Assembly: GCA_949519155.1 (NCBI GenBank)
Contig: CATIQU010000033.1
Span: 1-64,000 of the forward strand
Source of the DNA: Polaribacter sp. SA4-10
GTDB lineage: Bacteria > Bacteroidota > Bacteroidia > Flavobacteriales > Flavobacteriaceae
Direction of reading: 5' to 3'
DNA length: 64,000 nt
The notes under the pieces were generated by a model. That model ran no database searches. It saw only the letters and a list, made by a program, of their open reading frames with translations, and was not told the DNA's origin. Position 1 is the stretch's first letter. Every line of letters begins with the position of its first letter. The translations under genes and the position numbers were made by a program. This document shows, one piece after another, positions 8,114-17,270 of the stretch.

Positions 8114-9202
8114 TTGGAAAAAATTATTGTTTCTGTAACCAACGACCTCACGACAGACCAACGTGTAGACAAGGTATGCAACACGCTTTATAATGGGGGC
8201 TATGAGGTATTATTGATTGGGAAAAAACACAAAAACAGCAAACCATTTCACCGAAACTACGCAACGAAAAGAATCAAACTACTTTTTCAAAAGGGGGTTT
8301 TGTTTTATGCTGAATTCAATCTTCGTTTGTTTTTTTTCCTCTTGTTTTCTAAAAAAACAATTTTATTGGCCAATGACCTAGATACGCTAATGCCCAATTA
8401 TTTGGTTGGAAAACTGCAAAGAAAAAAAGTGGTTTTTGACAGTCATGAATTATTTTCGGAAATTCCTGAATTGGTGCATCGCCCTTTTGTAAAGAAAATA
8501 TGGACGCTTTTGGAAAACTGGATCCTTCCCAATTTAAAAAACGCCTATACTGTTTGCGATAGTATCGCACTGTATTATGCAAAAAAACACACCACGAAAT
8601 TTAATGTAATCCGCAATCTTCCAATGTATAAAAACAGCAATCGTGTAGGCGAGTTTTTATTTGATACTTCGGAGAAAAAAGTCATCCTCTATCAGGGTGC
8701 GGTAAATGTAGGGAGGGGTTTGGAGTTGATGATTGACAGCATGACGTTTCTTCCTAATTGTATCTTCGTAATTATCGGAACTGGAGATATTTTTAAAGAA
8801 TTGGAGGCATGGATCAAAAAGAAAAATTTAGGGAATCAAATAAAGCTATTGGGACAGATTTCTCCTCAAAAACTGCACACAATAACTCCTTTGGCTCATC
8901 TTGGAGTTAGTTTAGAAGAGGATCTTGGATTAAATTACCGATTTGCTTTACCCAATAAAATATTTGATTACATACAGGCAGAAGTACCCGTTTTAGTTTC
9001 TGACTTACCAGAAATGAAGAAAATTGTAATGGACTTTAAAGTGGGTGAAATTGTTTCCAATAGAACTCCAAAAATATTGGCAAAACAAATTGAGAAATTA
9101 CTAGAGAAAAATTTCTCTATCGCATTAAAAGTGGCGAAAAATGATTTAATTTGGGAACATCAAGAGCGAGACTTACGCGCTATTTTCGAAAACTTGAAAT
9201 AG
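8114..9202 (+). CDS. Glycosyltransferase, GT4-like (group 1)
   Basis: This protein of about 362 aa resembles GT-B retaining glycosyltransferases. It opens EKIIVSVTNDLTTDQRVDKV, typical of flavobacterial enzymes of this kind. An acceptor-domain segment holds DSHELFSEIPEL, and the C-terminal donor domain has KVILYQGAVNVGRGLELMID and a nucleotide-sugar region ending PNKIFDYIQAEVPVLVSDLPEM. There is no ATG in frame. I chose TTG at 8114 because it gives the family N-terminus; TTG at 8084 would add ten residues. It probably builds cell-surface polysaccharide or LPS. The gene is divergent from the CotH gene and its stop abuts the stop of the convergent oxygenase gene. Confidence 0.8.
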   Translation: MEKIIVSVTNDLTTDQRVDKVCNTLYNGGYEVLLIGKKHKNSKPFHRNYATKRIKLLFQKGVLFYAEFNLRLFFFLLFSKKTILLANDLDTLMPNYLVGKLQRKKVVFDSHELFSEIPELVHRPFVKKIWTLLENWILPNLKNAYTVCDSIALYYAKKHTTKFNVIRNLPMYKNSNRVGEFLFDTSEKKVILYQGAVNVGRGLELMIDSMTFLPNCIFVIIGTGDIFKELEAWIKKKNLGNQIKLLGQISPQKLHTITPLAHLGVSLEEDLGLNYRFALPNKIFDYIQAEVPVLVSDLPEMKKIVMDFKVGEIVSNRTPKILAKQIEKLLEKNFSIALKVAKNDLIWEHQERDLRAIFENLK

Positions 9203-10015
9203 CTATTTTTTGTAATGATGGGGATTTTCTCGGATTCCTTTTTTGAATAGAAAACGCACACCAGATCGAATTTTGTTGTCAATTTGTAAAAGAATGTCTT
9301 TTACTTTTTCTGTTGGCCAACCTCTAAAAGTGGTTACATGAAAAGCGTCTGAAGGCAACAAAGGTTCTTTGGAGAAATAATAGTTGGATACACAGCACCT
9401 TACTTGGTTTTCAACAATCTTACTCACTGAGTGCCAAGAATTTTGATGTGTTGCCATCACCACCAATCGATTGAATTTACTTTCTATTGTAATTTGCTTT
9501 CGTTGCAATCCTTTGGGCCATACTTCTAAATTTCCGCCATTTGCAGGCTCCCAATCTGGTGTTACGTAGTAAAGGAGGTTTAAAACTCGCCAATTTTCTC
9601 GATCTCTATCATGAGAATTATCCAAATGTGGATTTAAAAAACTGCCCTTTGTCATCAAAGAAACCCCACCTGCGTATAAATGTGCATCGGGAAGTAGTTC
9701 TTTAATTTCACAAATTTCTGAAATGAGTTGTACTACTTTTTTATCTTGAAAAGCAAATACGACTTCTTCTAGAAGAGAATGATAGGAATTCATTTGATAG
9801 GCTGTGAACTTTCGTTCTCTTAAACTTTTTCTTTCTACAGTATTCTTTAAGTCCGGAAAATAATTGTAAATTTCTAATGCAATTTCTTCTGGTAGAAGGT
9901 CATCTAAATAAAAGAAACCTATTTGATTTTTACTGGTCAAGAATTGCTTCTTCAACTGTAATTGATGGTCTTTTATATTTTGATAAATTAATTTTGAGAT
10001 TGCTTCTCTTTTCAT
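9203..10015 (-). CDS. 2OG-Fe(II) oxygenase superfamily protein
   Basis: This 270 aa protein has the double-stranded beta-helix iron site of prolyl-4-hydroxylase-like oxygenases. The pattern is HLDNSHD (about 129-135) for the first His and Asp, NGGNLEVWP in the middle, and ATHQNSWHSVSKI (about 188-200) for the distal His, followed by VRCCVSNYYFS with the Arg that would hold 2-oxoglutarate. The substrate is unknown. It is the last gene of a minus-strand run of ABC ATPase, GT2 and this gene; its ATG directly follows the GT2 stop. Association with a glycosyltransferase suggests modification of a surface glycan or lipid, or of a peptide; this is inference. Confidence 0.8.
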   Translation of the reverse strand: MKREAISKLIYQNIKDHQLQLKKQFLTSKNQIGFFYLDDLLPEEIALEIYNYFPDLKNTVERKSLRERKFTAYQMNSYHSLLEEVVFAFQDKKVVQLISEICEIKELLPDAHLYAGGVSLMTKGSFLNPHLDNSHDRDRENWRVLNLLYYVTPDWEPANGGNLEVWPKGLQRKQITIESKFNRLVVMATHQNSWHSVSKIVENQVRCCVSNYYFSKEPLLPSDAFHVTTFRGWPTEKVKDILLQIDNKIRSGVRFLFKKGIRENPHHYKK

Positions 10016-10894
10016 TTATAAGGCTTTTTTTAAAGAACACAAATAACTGACTTTGAAACAATTTAAATAAAAAATTGACGCATTTTTGATTGCTTTTTTT
10101 TCAAAAAACGGGGCTAATATCCCTACTACAGAAGAAACGCCAAAAAGAGACAAGTAATGCACACTCTTTAATAAATTCCCTTCCTTGGGTAAAATCAAAT
10201 TATTACCTGCTAAAAAAGAAATATTCTCCATTGCTTGTTTGGTTTTAAATACAAATGCGGTATCGGCATCAATACCGTGGTGATACACTTCGTTTTCAAG
10301 ATGAATAACGGAAAAATTCTTTGCTTTTAATGTAAGTGAAAACAACAAATCTTCTCGTCCATATTTTGTAAGCTTCTCTTCAAATCGTATCTTATTAAAG
10401 AGTGCTTTAGAAATTAAAAAATTAGAAGTAAAAAAAAACTTATACGGTCGTTTGTTTCGCTTGTCCACATTAATTTCTTCAAACTTAATACCGTATTTGT
10501 ACCGCAATAATTTTTTATTTTCATCGGATGCTAAATAGCGAATTCCCCCGCAAAAAACAGCTCCTGTCTTATATTGAATCTCTTTTAAATAGTTATGAAT
10601 AAACAAAGGACTTACTGGTAAAACATCACTATCTAAAAACAACAACCAACTGTAGACGGCTTCTTCTGATAATTGATTTCGAATTGCGCTCCTTCCAACA
10701 TTGTCTTTTAATGCATTAAATCGTGCGAATGGCAGGGCATTTATTTTTTCGTTTTGTTGATTTAAAGTGGACTTTGAACCATCATCAAAACAAATAATTT
10801 CAAACAACACCTTCGATTTCAGTAATTGCTTATGAAGCTCATTTACGAGCGCAAAAGCATTGTAGTTATATGTTGGGATAAGTACTGATAGCAT
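10016..10894 (-). CDS. Glycosyltransferase family 2
   Basis: This is a GT-A fold transferase of 292 aa. It starts [20 protein letters not shown], followed by CFDDGSKS (nucleotide-binding Asp), NVGRSAIRNQL and the LFLDSDVLP (DxD-type) motif. An acidic catalytic region comes near residues 185-200 (KYGREDLLFSL), and a C-terminal hydrophobic segment around 245-275 could be membrane associated. Its ATG overlaps the stop of the upstream ABC ATPase by one base (TAATG), indicating translational coupling. It probably transfers sugars to a surface polymer; donor and acceptor are unknown. Confidence 0.85.
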   Translation of the reverse strand: MLSVLIPTYNYNAFALVNELHKQLLKSKVLFEIICFDDGSKSTLNQQNEKINALPFARFNALKDNVGRSAIRNQLSEEAVYSWLLFLDSDVLPVSPLFIHNYLKEIQYKTGAVFCGGIRYLASDENKKLLRYKYGIKFEEINVDKRNKRPYKFFFTSNFLISKALFNKIRFEEKLTKYGREDLLFSLTLKAKNFSVIHLENEVYHHGIDADTAFVFKTKQAMENISFLAGNNLILPKEGNLLKSVHYLSLFGVSSVVGILAPFFEKKAIKNASIFYLNCFKVSYLCSLKKAL

Positions 10895-11580
10895 TATACA
10901 ATAACTTGTTGTGCTACTTCAAACAACTGCCCTCCTTCGCATTTAACTGTTTTCTGTTTAAATTTAACAATCAACTGATAATCATGCGTGGCCATTAAAA
11001 TGGTTTTTCCACTTTGGTGTATTTGATTTAGCAATTCCATAACCTCAAGAGACGTTTTTGGATCTAAATTCCCAGTAGGCTCATCTGCCAAAATCAATTC
11101 AGGGTCATTTAATAAGGCGCGCGCAATGGCAACTCTTTGTTGTTCTCCTCCAGAAAGTTCGTGAGGTCTTTTGTAATGTTTATTTTGAATGCCTACTTTT
11201 TCTAAAACTTCGGTTATTTTATCTTTAATCGCTGTTTTTTCTTTCCAACCGGTAGCTTTCAAAACAAACTCTAGGTTTTCATAGACCGTTCGATCGCTTA
11301 ATAATTTAAAATCTTGAAAAACAATGCCTATTTTTCTTCTTAAAAAAGGGATTTCTTTTTCTTTTAATTTCTTTAAATCAAAATCTACAATAGAACCAAT
11401 TCCGCTTTGTAATTTCAAGTCGCCGTATAGCGTTTTCATTAAACTACTTTTTCCGCTTCCTGTTTTTCCAATTAGATAATAAAAGGCTCCTTTCTCTAAA
11501 GTTAGATTCACTTTAGATAAGACCAAGTTATCTCTTTGATAAATATCTGCATTTTCAAGATGTAAAACAGCATTTCCCAT
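10894..11580 (-). CDS. FtsE-like ABC transporter ATP-binding protein
   Basis: This single ATPase domain of 228 aa has Walker [11 protein letters not shown] (about 38-47), Q-loop FQDFKLL, signature [16 protein letters not shown], Walker [14 protein letters not shown] and switch His in MATHD. Sequence and size resemble FtsE, the ATPase that with FtsX controls cell-wall hydrolases during division, or the related LolD/MacB group. No FtsX-like permease is adjacent, which is unusual relative to proteobacterial ftsEX. The next genes are a glycosyltransferase and an oxygenase. I therefore give no gene symbol. Confidence 0.8.
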   Translation of the reverse strand: MGNAVLHLENADIYQRDNLVLSKVNLTLEKGAFYYLIGKTGSGKSSLMKTLYGDLKLQSGIGSIVDFDLKKLKEKEIPFLRRKIGIVFQDFKLLSDRTVYENLEFVLKATGWKEKTAIKDKITEVLEKVGIQNKHYKRPHELSGGEQQRVAIARALLNDPELILADEPTGNLDPKTSLEVMELLNQIHQSGKTILMATHDYQLIVKFKQKTVKCEGGQLFEVAQQVIV

Positions 11581-11598
11581 ACAACTGTGTAGTTTTTA

Positions 11599-11606
11599 CA
11601 AACTTA
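11599..11606 (-). promoter_or_regulatory. Possible -7 promoter element for the ABC/GT2/oxygenase operon
   Basis: The minus strand reads TAAGTTTG, matching TAnnTTTG, about 19 bases before the ATG of the ATPase gene. A -33 TTG at ordinary spacing is not evident. Confidence 0.35.
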
Positions 11607-11741
11607 GAAGTTTCTTTCTATTTTTAACTAAAAATTGCAAACTATTCTTACTTTTGATTACTGTTAGGATATTTTTTAAGACTTTCATCAAACAAATTTA
11701 AAAAAAGTCCGTTATCCAATTAAAGAAACACAAACAAATCT

Positions 11742-14700
11742 ATGAAGCTTTTTTTAAGTAGGTTCTTTTTAACTTGCTCCCTTTTTTTTCTGACATATAC
11801 TCCAGCATTTGCGCAACAATCTTTTGTTGAAGCAACGGTTTTGACAGATTTTAATGATGCTCTAAAATTATACAACAGCAAGGCATATGCTCCTGCTCTA
11901 AAAATATTTGGTGCTGTTGCAAGGACTGCAGCGAACAACACTAACGTAAAAAGCGATGCTTCCTACTACGAAGCAATGTGTGCGGTAAAACTAAATAAAA
12001 CAGATGCCGATAAAAAAGTTTTAAAATTTGTTTTAGAAAACCCTACGAGTGTTAAAAAAAACAAAGCTTATTTTAATGTTGGAAACTATTATTTTGCCAA
12101 TAAAAAAGCTGCATATTCTCTAAAGTGGTTTCAAAAAGTAGCTCCAGAACAGCTCTCAAAGGAAAATAAAAAGGAATTGGATTTTAAAATGGGGTATGCC
12201 CTTTTAAAGACCAATCATTATAAATTAGCAAAGGATCGTTTCTTGCCGCTTATAAATGACGGAAAGTATGGAAATGATGCCCGCTATTATTACGGATATT
12301 TAGCCTATAAGTTAGAAGATTATGCCGTTGCAGAATCTACCTTAAGAGAAATTGCTGACAATGACTCCTATAAGGCAGAAATTTCATACTACCTTCTAGA
12401 TATTAGTTTTAAAGCTGGTAGATTCAATCGATGTGTTAGCGTAGGATTGAAACTGTTAGCAACTGCAAATAGAAGGGAATATCCCAATATTTCTAAAATT
12501 ATTGGTGAGAGTTACTTCAATTTACAAAAGTATCAAGAAGCCATTCCCTACCTAAAAGCCTATCGAGGAAAAAGAGGGAAATGGAACAATACCGATTTTT
12601 ATCAGTTAGGATATGCCTACTACAAGCAAAACGATTTTATAAATGCCATCAATAATTTTAATAAAATACTCGACGAAAAGAACAGTGTTTCACAAAATGC
12701 ATACTATCACTTAGCAGAATGTTATTTAAATAGTGATAAAAAAACAGAAGCTTTAAGTGCATTTAAAGCGGCGAGTGAAATGGATTTTGATCTAAAAATA
12801 AAGGAGGACTCTGCCTTAAACTATGCAAAACTAAGTTATGAAGAGGGCAATCCTTTTAAAAATGTTGCGGTGGTTTTACAGGAGTACTTAAAAGCCTATC
12901 CAAAATCTAAAGCTTATGACGAAATAAACAATTTAATTGTCAGTTCGTTCCTACATCAACAAGATTACTTAGGTGCTTTGGAGTATTTAGTAAAAAATAA
13001 ATCGAACAACAACAACAAACTCCATTTGGAGGTTTCACTTTACAGAGGGATTCAATTATATCAATCAAAAAAAATTAAAGAAGCACTACCGTTTTTTACG
13101 ATTGCAAAAAAAACGAGCAACTTCAATATTTCTTTAAGGGCAAGATATTGGGAAGCGGAAGCACAGTACAAATTAGAAAATCATCAAGAGTCACTTGCAA
13201 ATTTCATCCGCTTGAAAACTATCTTAAAGAAGAATAAAAATCCTGAGTTTTCAGCGTTAAATTACACCATCGGATATAATTATTTCAAACTAAAAAAGTA
13301 CGCAAAAGCAATTCCGTTTTTTGAAGCAACTACAAAGCAAAATTCAATAGAGAACGAAGTGCTAGAAGATGCATACATTCGTCTTGGAGATAGTTATTTT
13401 GCTACAAGTGCATACGAAAAAGCATCAATTTCTTATGAAAAAGTAATCGTCAATAACGGGATAGGTGCTGATTACGCGCAATATCAAGTAGGAATGGGCT
13501 ATGGCTTTACGGACGAAAATGAGTCCAAAATAGACGCTTTAAACAAAGTGATTACTACCTACAAAATGTCCTCATTAAAAGACGACGCGTTGTATCAACT
13601 AGGAAATACCTATTCAAAAATAAACAAAAATGCCGAAGCGCATATTGCTTATAGTAGCCTTATAGAAAAGCATGCTAAAAGCATCTTTATTGCAAAAACA
13701 TTAATCCGACAAGGACTGTTGTATTATAATGATGGTGAAAATGACAAAGCACTTAAAAAATACCAGCAAATTGTTCGTTTGTTTCCAAACTCGCCAGAAG
13801 CATTTGAAGCGGTTGCAAATGCCCGTAACATTTATATAGACAATGACAATGTAGGCGATTATGTAACCTGGGTAAAAGGATTGAAATTCATTAATATCAC
13901 CAATTCAGAATTAGACAACACTACTTTTGCCGCGGCAGAAAAGAAGTACTTGAACACTACTGATCAAGAAAGAATTGATTCTAGCTTACGAGGATATACA
14001 ACGAGTTTTCCGGAAGGAATACATGCCCTCAAAGCCAATTTTTATTTAGCAGAAACACTGCACAAACAAGGACTATTTGACCAAGCAATACCTAGCTATA
14101 CTATTGTATTAAATGAAGCACAAAGTGACTTTAGCGAAGCGTCTCTTAATAAATTATCGCAAATCTATCTTTTCAAAGAAGACTTAGACAATGCAATTCC
14201 CTTATTAAACAGACTAGAACAAGAAGCGAATTCTCCAACAAATATCCTATATGCGGAAAGCAACCTTATGCAAGGATATTATAAAACTCAAGTATATGGA
14301 TTAGCAATTGAATACGCTAAAAAAATACTGGAAAGAGAAAAATTAGACAAACTCTTAAAAAACGATGCACAAATAATTATTGCACGATCTGCTTTTAAAA
14401 ATGATGACTTACCAACCGCTGAAGCATATTATACAGAAGTAACTAAAAGTGCAGCTGGAGAACTAAAAGCAGAGTCACTGTATTACAATGCCTACTTTAA
14501 GAACAAAGAAAAAGCGTATGAAAGTTCAAATAAGATCGTGCAGAAACTAATTGCAGATTATTCGGCCTATAAATATTGGGGCGTAAAAAGTTATGTTATT
14601 ATGGCTAAAAATTATGATGGCTTAAAAGACGCATATCAAGCCACTTATGTATTAGAAAATATTATTAAAAACTTTAAAGAGTTTGATGATATAATCGTTG

Positions 14701-14804
14701 AAGCACAAGCAACACTCGATAAAATAAAAGAAAACGAAGCGAAAATAAATCGTTCTGTTAAACAAGAAGAGGAGATTCCTAAAGAAGAAAAAACGAAGAA
14801 TTAA
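11742..14804 (+). CDS. Large periplasmic TPR-repeat protein
   Basis: This 1020 aa protein has a signal peptide (residues 1-25, ending AFAQQ). The rest is almost entirely tetratricopeptide-type helical repeats, visible as recurring patterns such as AxxxFxxA, YYxLAECYLNS, YQLGNTYSK, ALKKYQQIVRLFPNSPEAFEA and AESLYYNAYF. It ends with a Lys/Glu-rich tail. TPR arrays scaffold protein complexes; the location should be the periplasm or the inner face of the outer membrane. Its stop overlaps the ATG of the beta-barrel gene by one base (TAATG), so the two are cotranslated and probably act together. Neighbouring TPR/barrel pairs are widespread in Bacteroidota but their function is not settled. Confidence 0.85.
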   Translation: MKLFLSRFFLTCSLFFLTYTPAFAQQSFVEATVLTDFNDALKLYNSKAYAPALKIFGAVARTAANNTNVKSDASYYEAMCAVKLNKTDADKKVLKFVLENPTSVKKNKAYFNVGNYYFANKKAAYSLKWFQKVAPEQLSKENKKELDFKMGYALLKTNHYKLAKDRFLPLINDGKYGNDARYYYGYLAYKLEDYAVAESTLREIADNDSYKAEISYYLLDISFKAGRFNRCVSVGLKLLATANRREYPNISKIIGESYFNLQKYQEAIPYLKAYRGKRGKWNNTDFYQLGYAYYKQNDFINAINNFNKILDEKNSVSQNAYYHLAECYLNSDKKTEALSAFKAASEMDFDLKIKEDSALNYAKLSYEEGNPFKNVAVVLQEYLKAYPKSKAYDEINNLIVSSFLHQQDYLGALEYLVKNKSNNNNKLHLEVSLYRGIQLYQSKKIKEALPFFTIAKKTSNFNISLRARYWEAEAQYKLENHQESLANFIRLKTILKKNKNPEFSALNYTIGYNYFKLKKYAKAIPFFEATTKQNSIENEVLEDAYIRLGDSYFATSAYEKASISYEKVIVNNGIGADYAQYQVGMGYGFTDENESKIDALNKVITTYKMSSLKDDALYQLGNTYSKINKNAEAHIAYSSLIEKHAKSIFIAKTLIRQGLLYYNDGENDKALKKYQQIVRLFPNSPEAFEAVANARNIYIDNDNVGDYVTWVKGLKFINITNSELDNTTFAAAEKKYLNTTDQERIDSSLRGYTTSFPEGIHALKANFYLAETLHKQGLFDQAIPSYTIVLNEAQSDFSEASLNKLSQIYLFKEDLDNAIPLLNRLEQEANSPTNILYAESNLMQGYYKTQVYGLAIEYAKKILEREKLDKLLKNDAQIIIARSAFKNDDLPTAEAYYTEVTKSAAGELKAESLYYNAYFKNKEKAYESSNKIVQKLIADYSAYKYWGVKSYVIMAKNYDGLKDAYQATYVLENIIKNFKEFDDIIVEAQATLDKIKENEAKINRSVKQEEEIPKEEKTKN

Positions 14805-16573
14805 TGAACAAAGGAAGCTTATTATTACTATTATTCTTTTCTTTTCTCGGGCTAAAAGCACAAGAAAAGAAAAAAGAGATGGAAACGGATACTGTAAAAA
14901 CAGAGGTTGTAAATGTAATCACGGCCTACAATCCAAAAATTGCAGATGCAAATAAAATACAAAGAACTCCAGAAATTAAACTCTCGGAAAAAAGTAAAAA
15001 GAAGCAACTTAAATATACCATTTCCTCCATACCAGTAGCCTCTACATTTATGCCTAAAACAGGCGTTGTGAAAGGAATTGATGTAGGAGTAAAAGAACGT
15101 GTTTATGACAATTATATTGCTGGTGGATTTGGAAACTACAACACTCCATTCGTAGAGGCCGCATTGCATTATGACACCCGTTTTAAAAACGAAATGGGAT
15201 TTTATGCAAAGTATATTTCTTCGAATGAAAATGTTGAAAATACCGCTTTAGCCAGTACGTTTTCTAATTTTAAAACCGCACTCTTTTTCAAACAGCAGGA
15301 GCGTTATTTTGATTGGAAAGTCTCCTTAAATTCTGCTCAAAACAAATACAATTGGTATGGCATTCCTGAAAACCTAAAAGCAAGTACTGCTATTGAAACC
15401 ATTAATAGCGAGCAAGAAAATAATTACTTTCAATTGATTGGAGCATTCGATTTTGAAAACTCTATTCTAGAGAACAGCACGGCTAGTATTTCCTCTTTTT
15501 CAGATGCATATCAAAGTAAAGAGATCGTAATGAATTTAGAAACCATATTTAATTTCTCCTTAGACTTTATCAATTATGGGTTAAATCCGCTCTCTATAGA
15601 TACCAGTATTGAAGTTTTAAAAGGTTTTTTCAAAAGCAATTCCACAGACAATTCAGAAATAGACTATTCAATAATTACCACTAAAATTCTACCAACATAC
15701 AATTTTATGCTCTATGATTTTTCAATCAAAACAGGGTTGAAATTATTTGCTTCCGTTGACACAGAAAATAGTGCTACAAACATCTTAGTATATCCAGATG
15801 TGCAAATTTCCAAAGCCATCATTAAAGACGCATTCATTCTTTATACAGGTATTTCAGGAGACCTAAAAACAAACACTTACAAGAGCATTACCGAAGAAAA
15901 TCCATATGTTTCTCCAACGCTATTCATCACCCAAACCAGTGAAAAAATGAATGTTTTTTTGGGTACAAGTGGTAAAATTAATAACAATTTTAGTTTTAAT
16001 TTTAAAGCCAGTTATAAAGACGAAGAAGACAAAGCTTTTTTTATCAGAAATAATTCTAAATCGAACGGAATTAACTTAATTACAAATAATATTCCTTTGG
16101 AAAACTACGAATTTGGAAACTCTTTTAGAGTGTCTTATGATGATGTAACAACCACCTCGCTTTTAGGCGAATTCGAATATGACGTCTCCAATAAAATAGC
16201 AACAGGGGCAACAATACAATATGATGATTATCAGGTAAAAAACTTAGAGGAAGCATGGAATTTACCCGCCTTACAAATTGCTGTATTTGGAAAATACAAA
16301 AGCGAAAAATGGTATGCAACCACAAATATTTTCTATGTTAGTGAACGTAAAACAGTAGCCTACAACGCACCGTTTCCTTCAAGTACTATCAGCACAGATC
16401 GCTTAGATTCTTTCGTAGATTTTAACCTAAATGGAGGGTATCACTTTAATGATGCATTTTCTGTTTTCTTAAAATTAAATAATGTTTTAAACACCAATTA
16501 CCAGCGATTTACAAACTTCGATGTACAGGGAGTTCAAGTCCTTGGTGGTATCACTTATAAATTCGATTTTTAA
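14804..16573 (+). CDS. Outer-membrane beta-barrel protein (TonB-receptor-like)
   Basis: This 589 aa protein has a signal peptide (residues 1-19, ending LKAQ). A short charged N-terminal part (ETDTVKTEVVNVITAYNPKI) is followed by many alternating amphipathic beta strands. It ends QVLGGITYKFDF, with the terminal aromatic residue used for outer-membrane insertion. The last part (LDSFVDFNLNGGYHFNDAFS, LKLNNVLNTNYQRF) resembles the C-terminal barrel of TonB-dependent receptors, but no full plug domain is seen. Translational coupling to the TPR gene suggests an outer-membrane complex. The substrate, if any, is unknown. Confidence 0.8.
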   Translation: MNKGSLLLLLFFSFLGLKAQEKKKEMETDTVKTEVVNVITAYNPKIADANKIQRTPEIKLSEKSKKKQLKYTISSIPVASTFMPKTGVVKGIDVGVKERVYDNYIAGGFGNYNTPFVEAALHYDTRFKNEMGFYAKYISSNENVENTALASTFSNFKTALFFKQQERYFDWKVSLNSAQNKYNWYGIPENLKASTAIETINSEQENNYFQLIGAFDFENSILENSTASISSFSDAYQSKEIVMNLETIFNFSLDFINYGLNPLSIDTSIEVLKGFFKSNSTDNSEIDYSIITTKILPTYNFMLYDFSIKTGLKLFASVDTENSATNILVYPDVQISKAIIKDAFILYTGISGDLKTNTYKSITEENPYVSPTLFITQTSEKMNVFLGTSGKINNNFSFNFKASYKDEEDKAFFIRNNSKSNGINLITNNIPLENYEFGNSFRVSYDDVTTTSLLGEFEYDVSNKIATGATIQYDDYQVKNLEEAWNLPALQIAVFGKYKSEKWYATTNIFYVSERKTVAYNAPFPSSTISTDRLDSFVDFNLNGGYHFNDAFSVFLKLNNVLNTNYQRFTNFDVQGVQVLGGITYKFDF

Positions 16574-16640
16574 TAAACGACCTGTGATCTAGTTTTTCAA
16601 TTTCATTTTTGTAGCTTTATGCTTTAATAAATTACACACA

Positions 16641-16904
16641 ATGAAAAAATTACTCGCTCCCTTCGGATTACATGATATTGAAAAAGGAGGTAGTGGTGCA
16701 GATATTTCTCCATTAAAAGGAGATGCAGTTACTTTAGTAGGCTACAGACCCGACAGTCAGCGTTATTTTGACTACCATCATACCTCTATCGATACGTTTG
16801 ATAAAGTGAACAAAAGAGAACTAGAGCTCGGAAGTGCTTCTATGGCAAGTATTCTTTATTTAATGGACAAGTACCTCTACAATAATACACCTGTGAAACC
16901 ATAA
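16641..16904 (+). pseudogene. C-terminal remnant of an M28-family metallopeptidase
   Basis: Only 87 codons remain. The reading VTLVGYRPDSQRYFDYHHTS, followed by DTFDKVNKRELELGSASMAS, is the conserved C-terminal end of secreted M28 zinc aminopeptidases, including the last zinc-ligand His in DYHHT. The first roughly 350-450 residues, with the other zinc ligands and catalytic Glu, are absent, and only 67 bases separate it from the preceding gene. An ATG happens to lie in frame (MKKLLAPFGLHD). A truncated non-functional relic is most likely. A real small protein cannot be excluded because the frame is intact. DoxX follows 3 bases later. Confidence 0.7.
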
Positions 16905-16907
16905 ATA

Positions 16908-17270
16908 ATGGATACTTTACTACTCGTTTTAAAAATCATCTTTGGATTATTTTTCACCTATGCAGGAGTCATGCATTTTATAAAACCACAATTTTTTAAG
17001 CATTTTATTCCCAATTTTTTACCAAAATTGGCTGTGAATTATATCTTTGGAGGAATTGAAATTGTCCTAGGAGTCGCTTTGTTTTTTTCGCAAATCATTA
17101 AAGAAGCTGCAGCTGGTATTTTTATATTGATGCTGCTTTTTTTACCAATTCATATTTGGGATCTAACAAAAGAAAGACCCGCTATTGGCTCTAAAAAACT
17201 GGCAATAATTCGAATTCCATTGCAATTTTTGCTCTTATATCTTTCCTATTTAATCTACACACACTCATGA
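16908..17270 (+). CDS. DoxX-like small membrane protein
   Basis: This 120 aa hydrophobic protein has four predicted membrane segments (about 5-22, 45-63, 70-87 and 98-116). The N-terminus FGLFFTYAGVMHFIKPQFFK is the DoxX/DUF-type signature (AGxxHFxxPxFF). Family members are inner-membrane proteins linked to redox or thiol stress complexes in some bacteria, with no fixed reaction. The stop overlaps the ATG of the amidohydrolase gene by four bases (ATGA), so the two genes form a unit. Confidence 0.8.
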   Translation: MDTLLLVLKIIFGLFFTYAGVMHFIKPQFFKHFIPNFLPKLAVNYIFGGIEIVLGVALFFSQIIKEAAAGIFILMLLFLPIHIWDLTKERPAIGSKKLAIIRIPLQFLLLYLSYLIYTHS

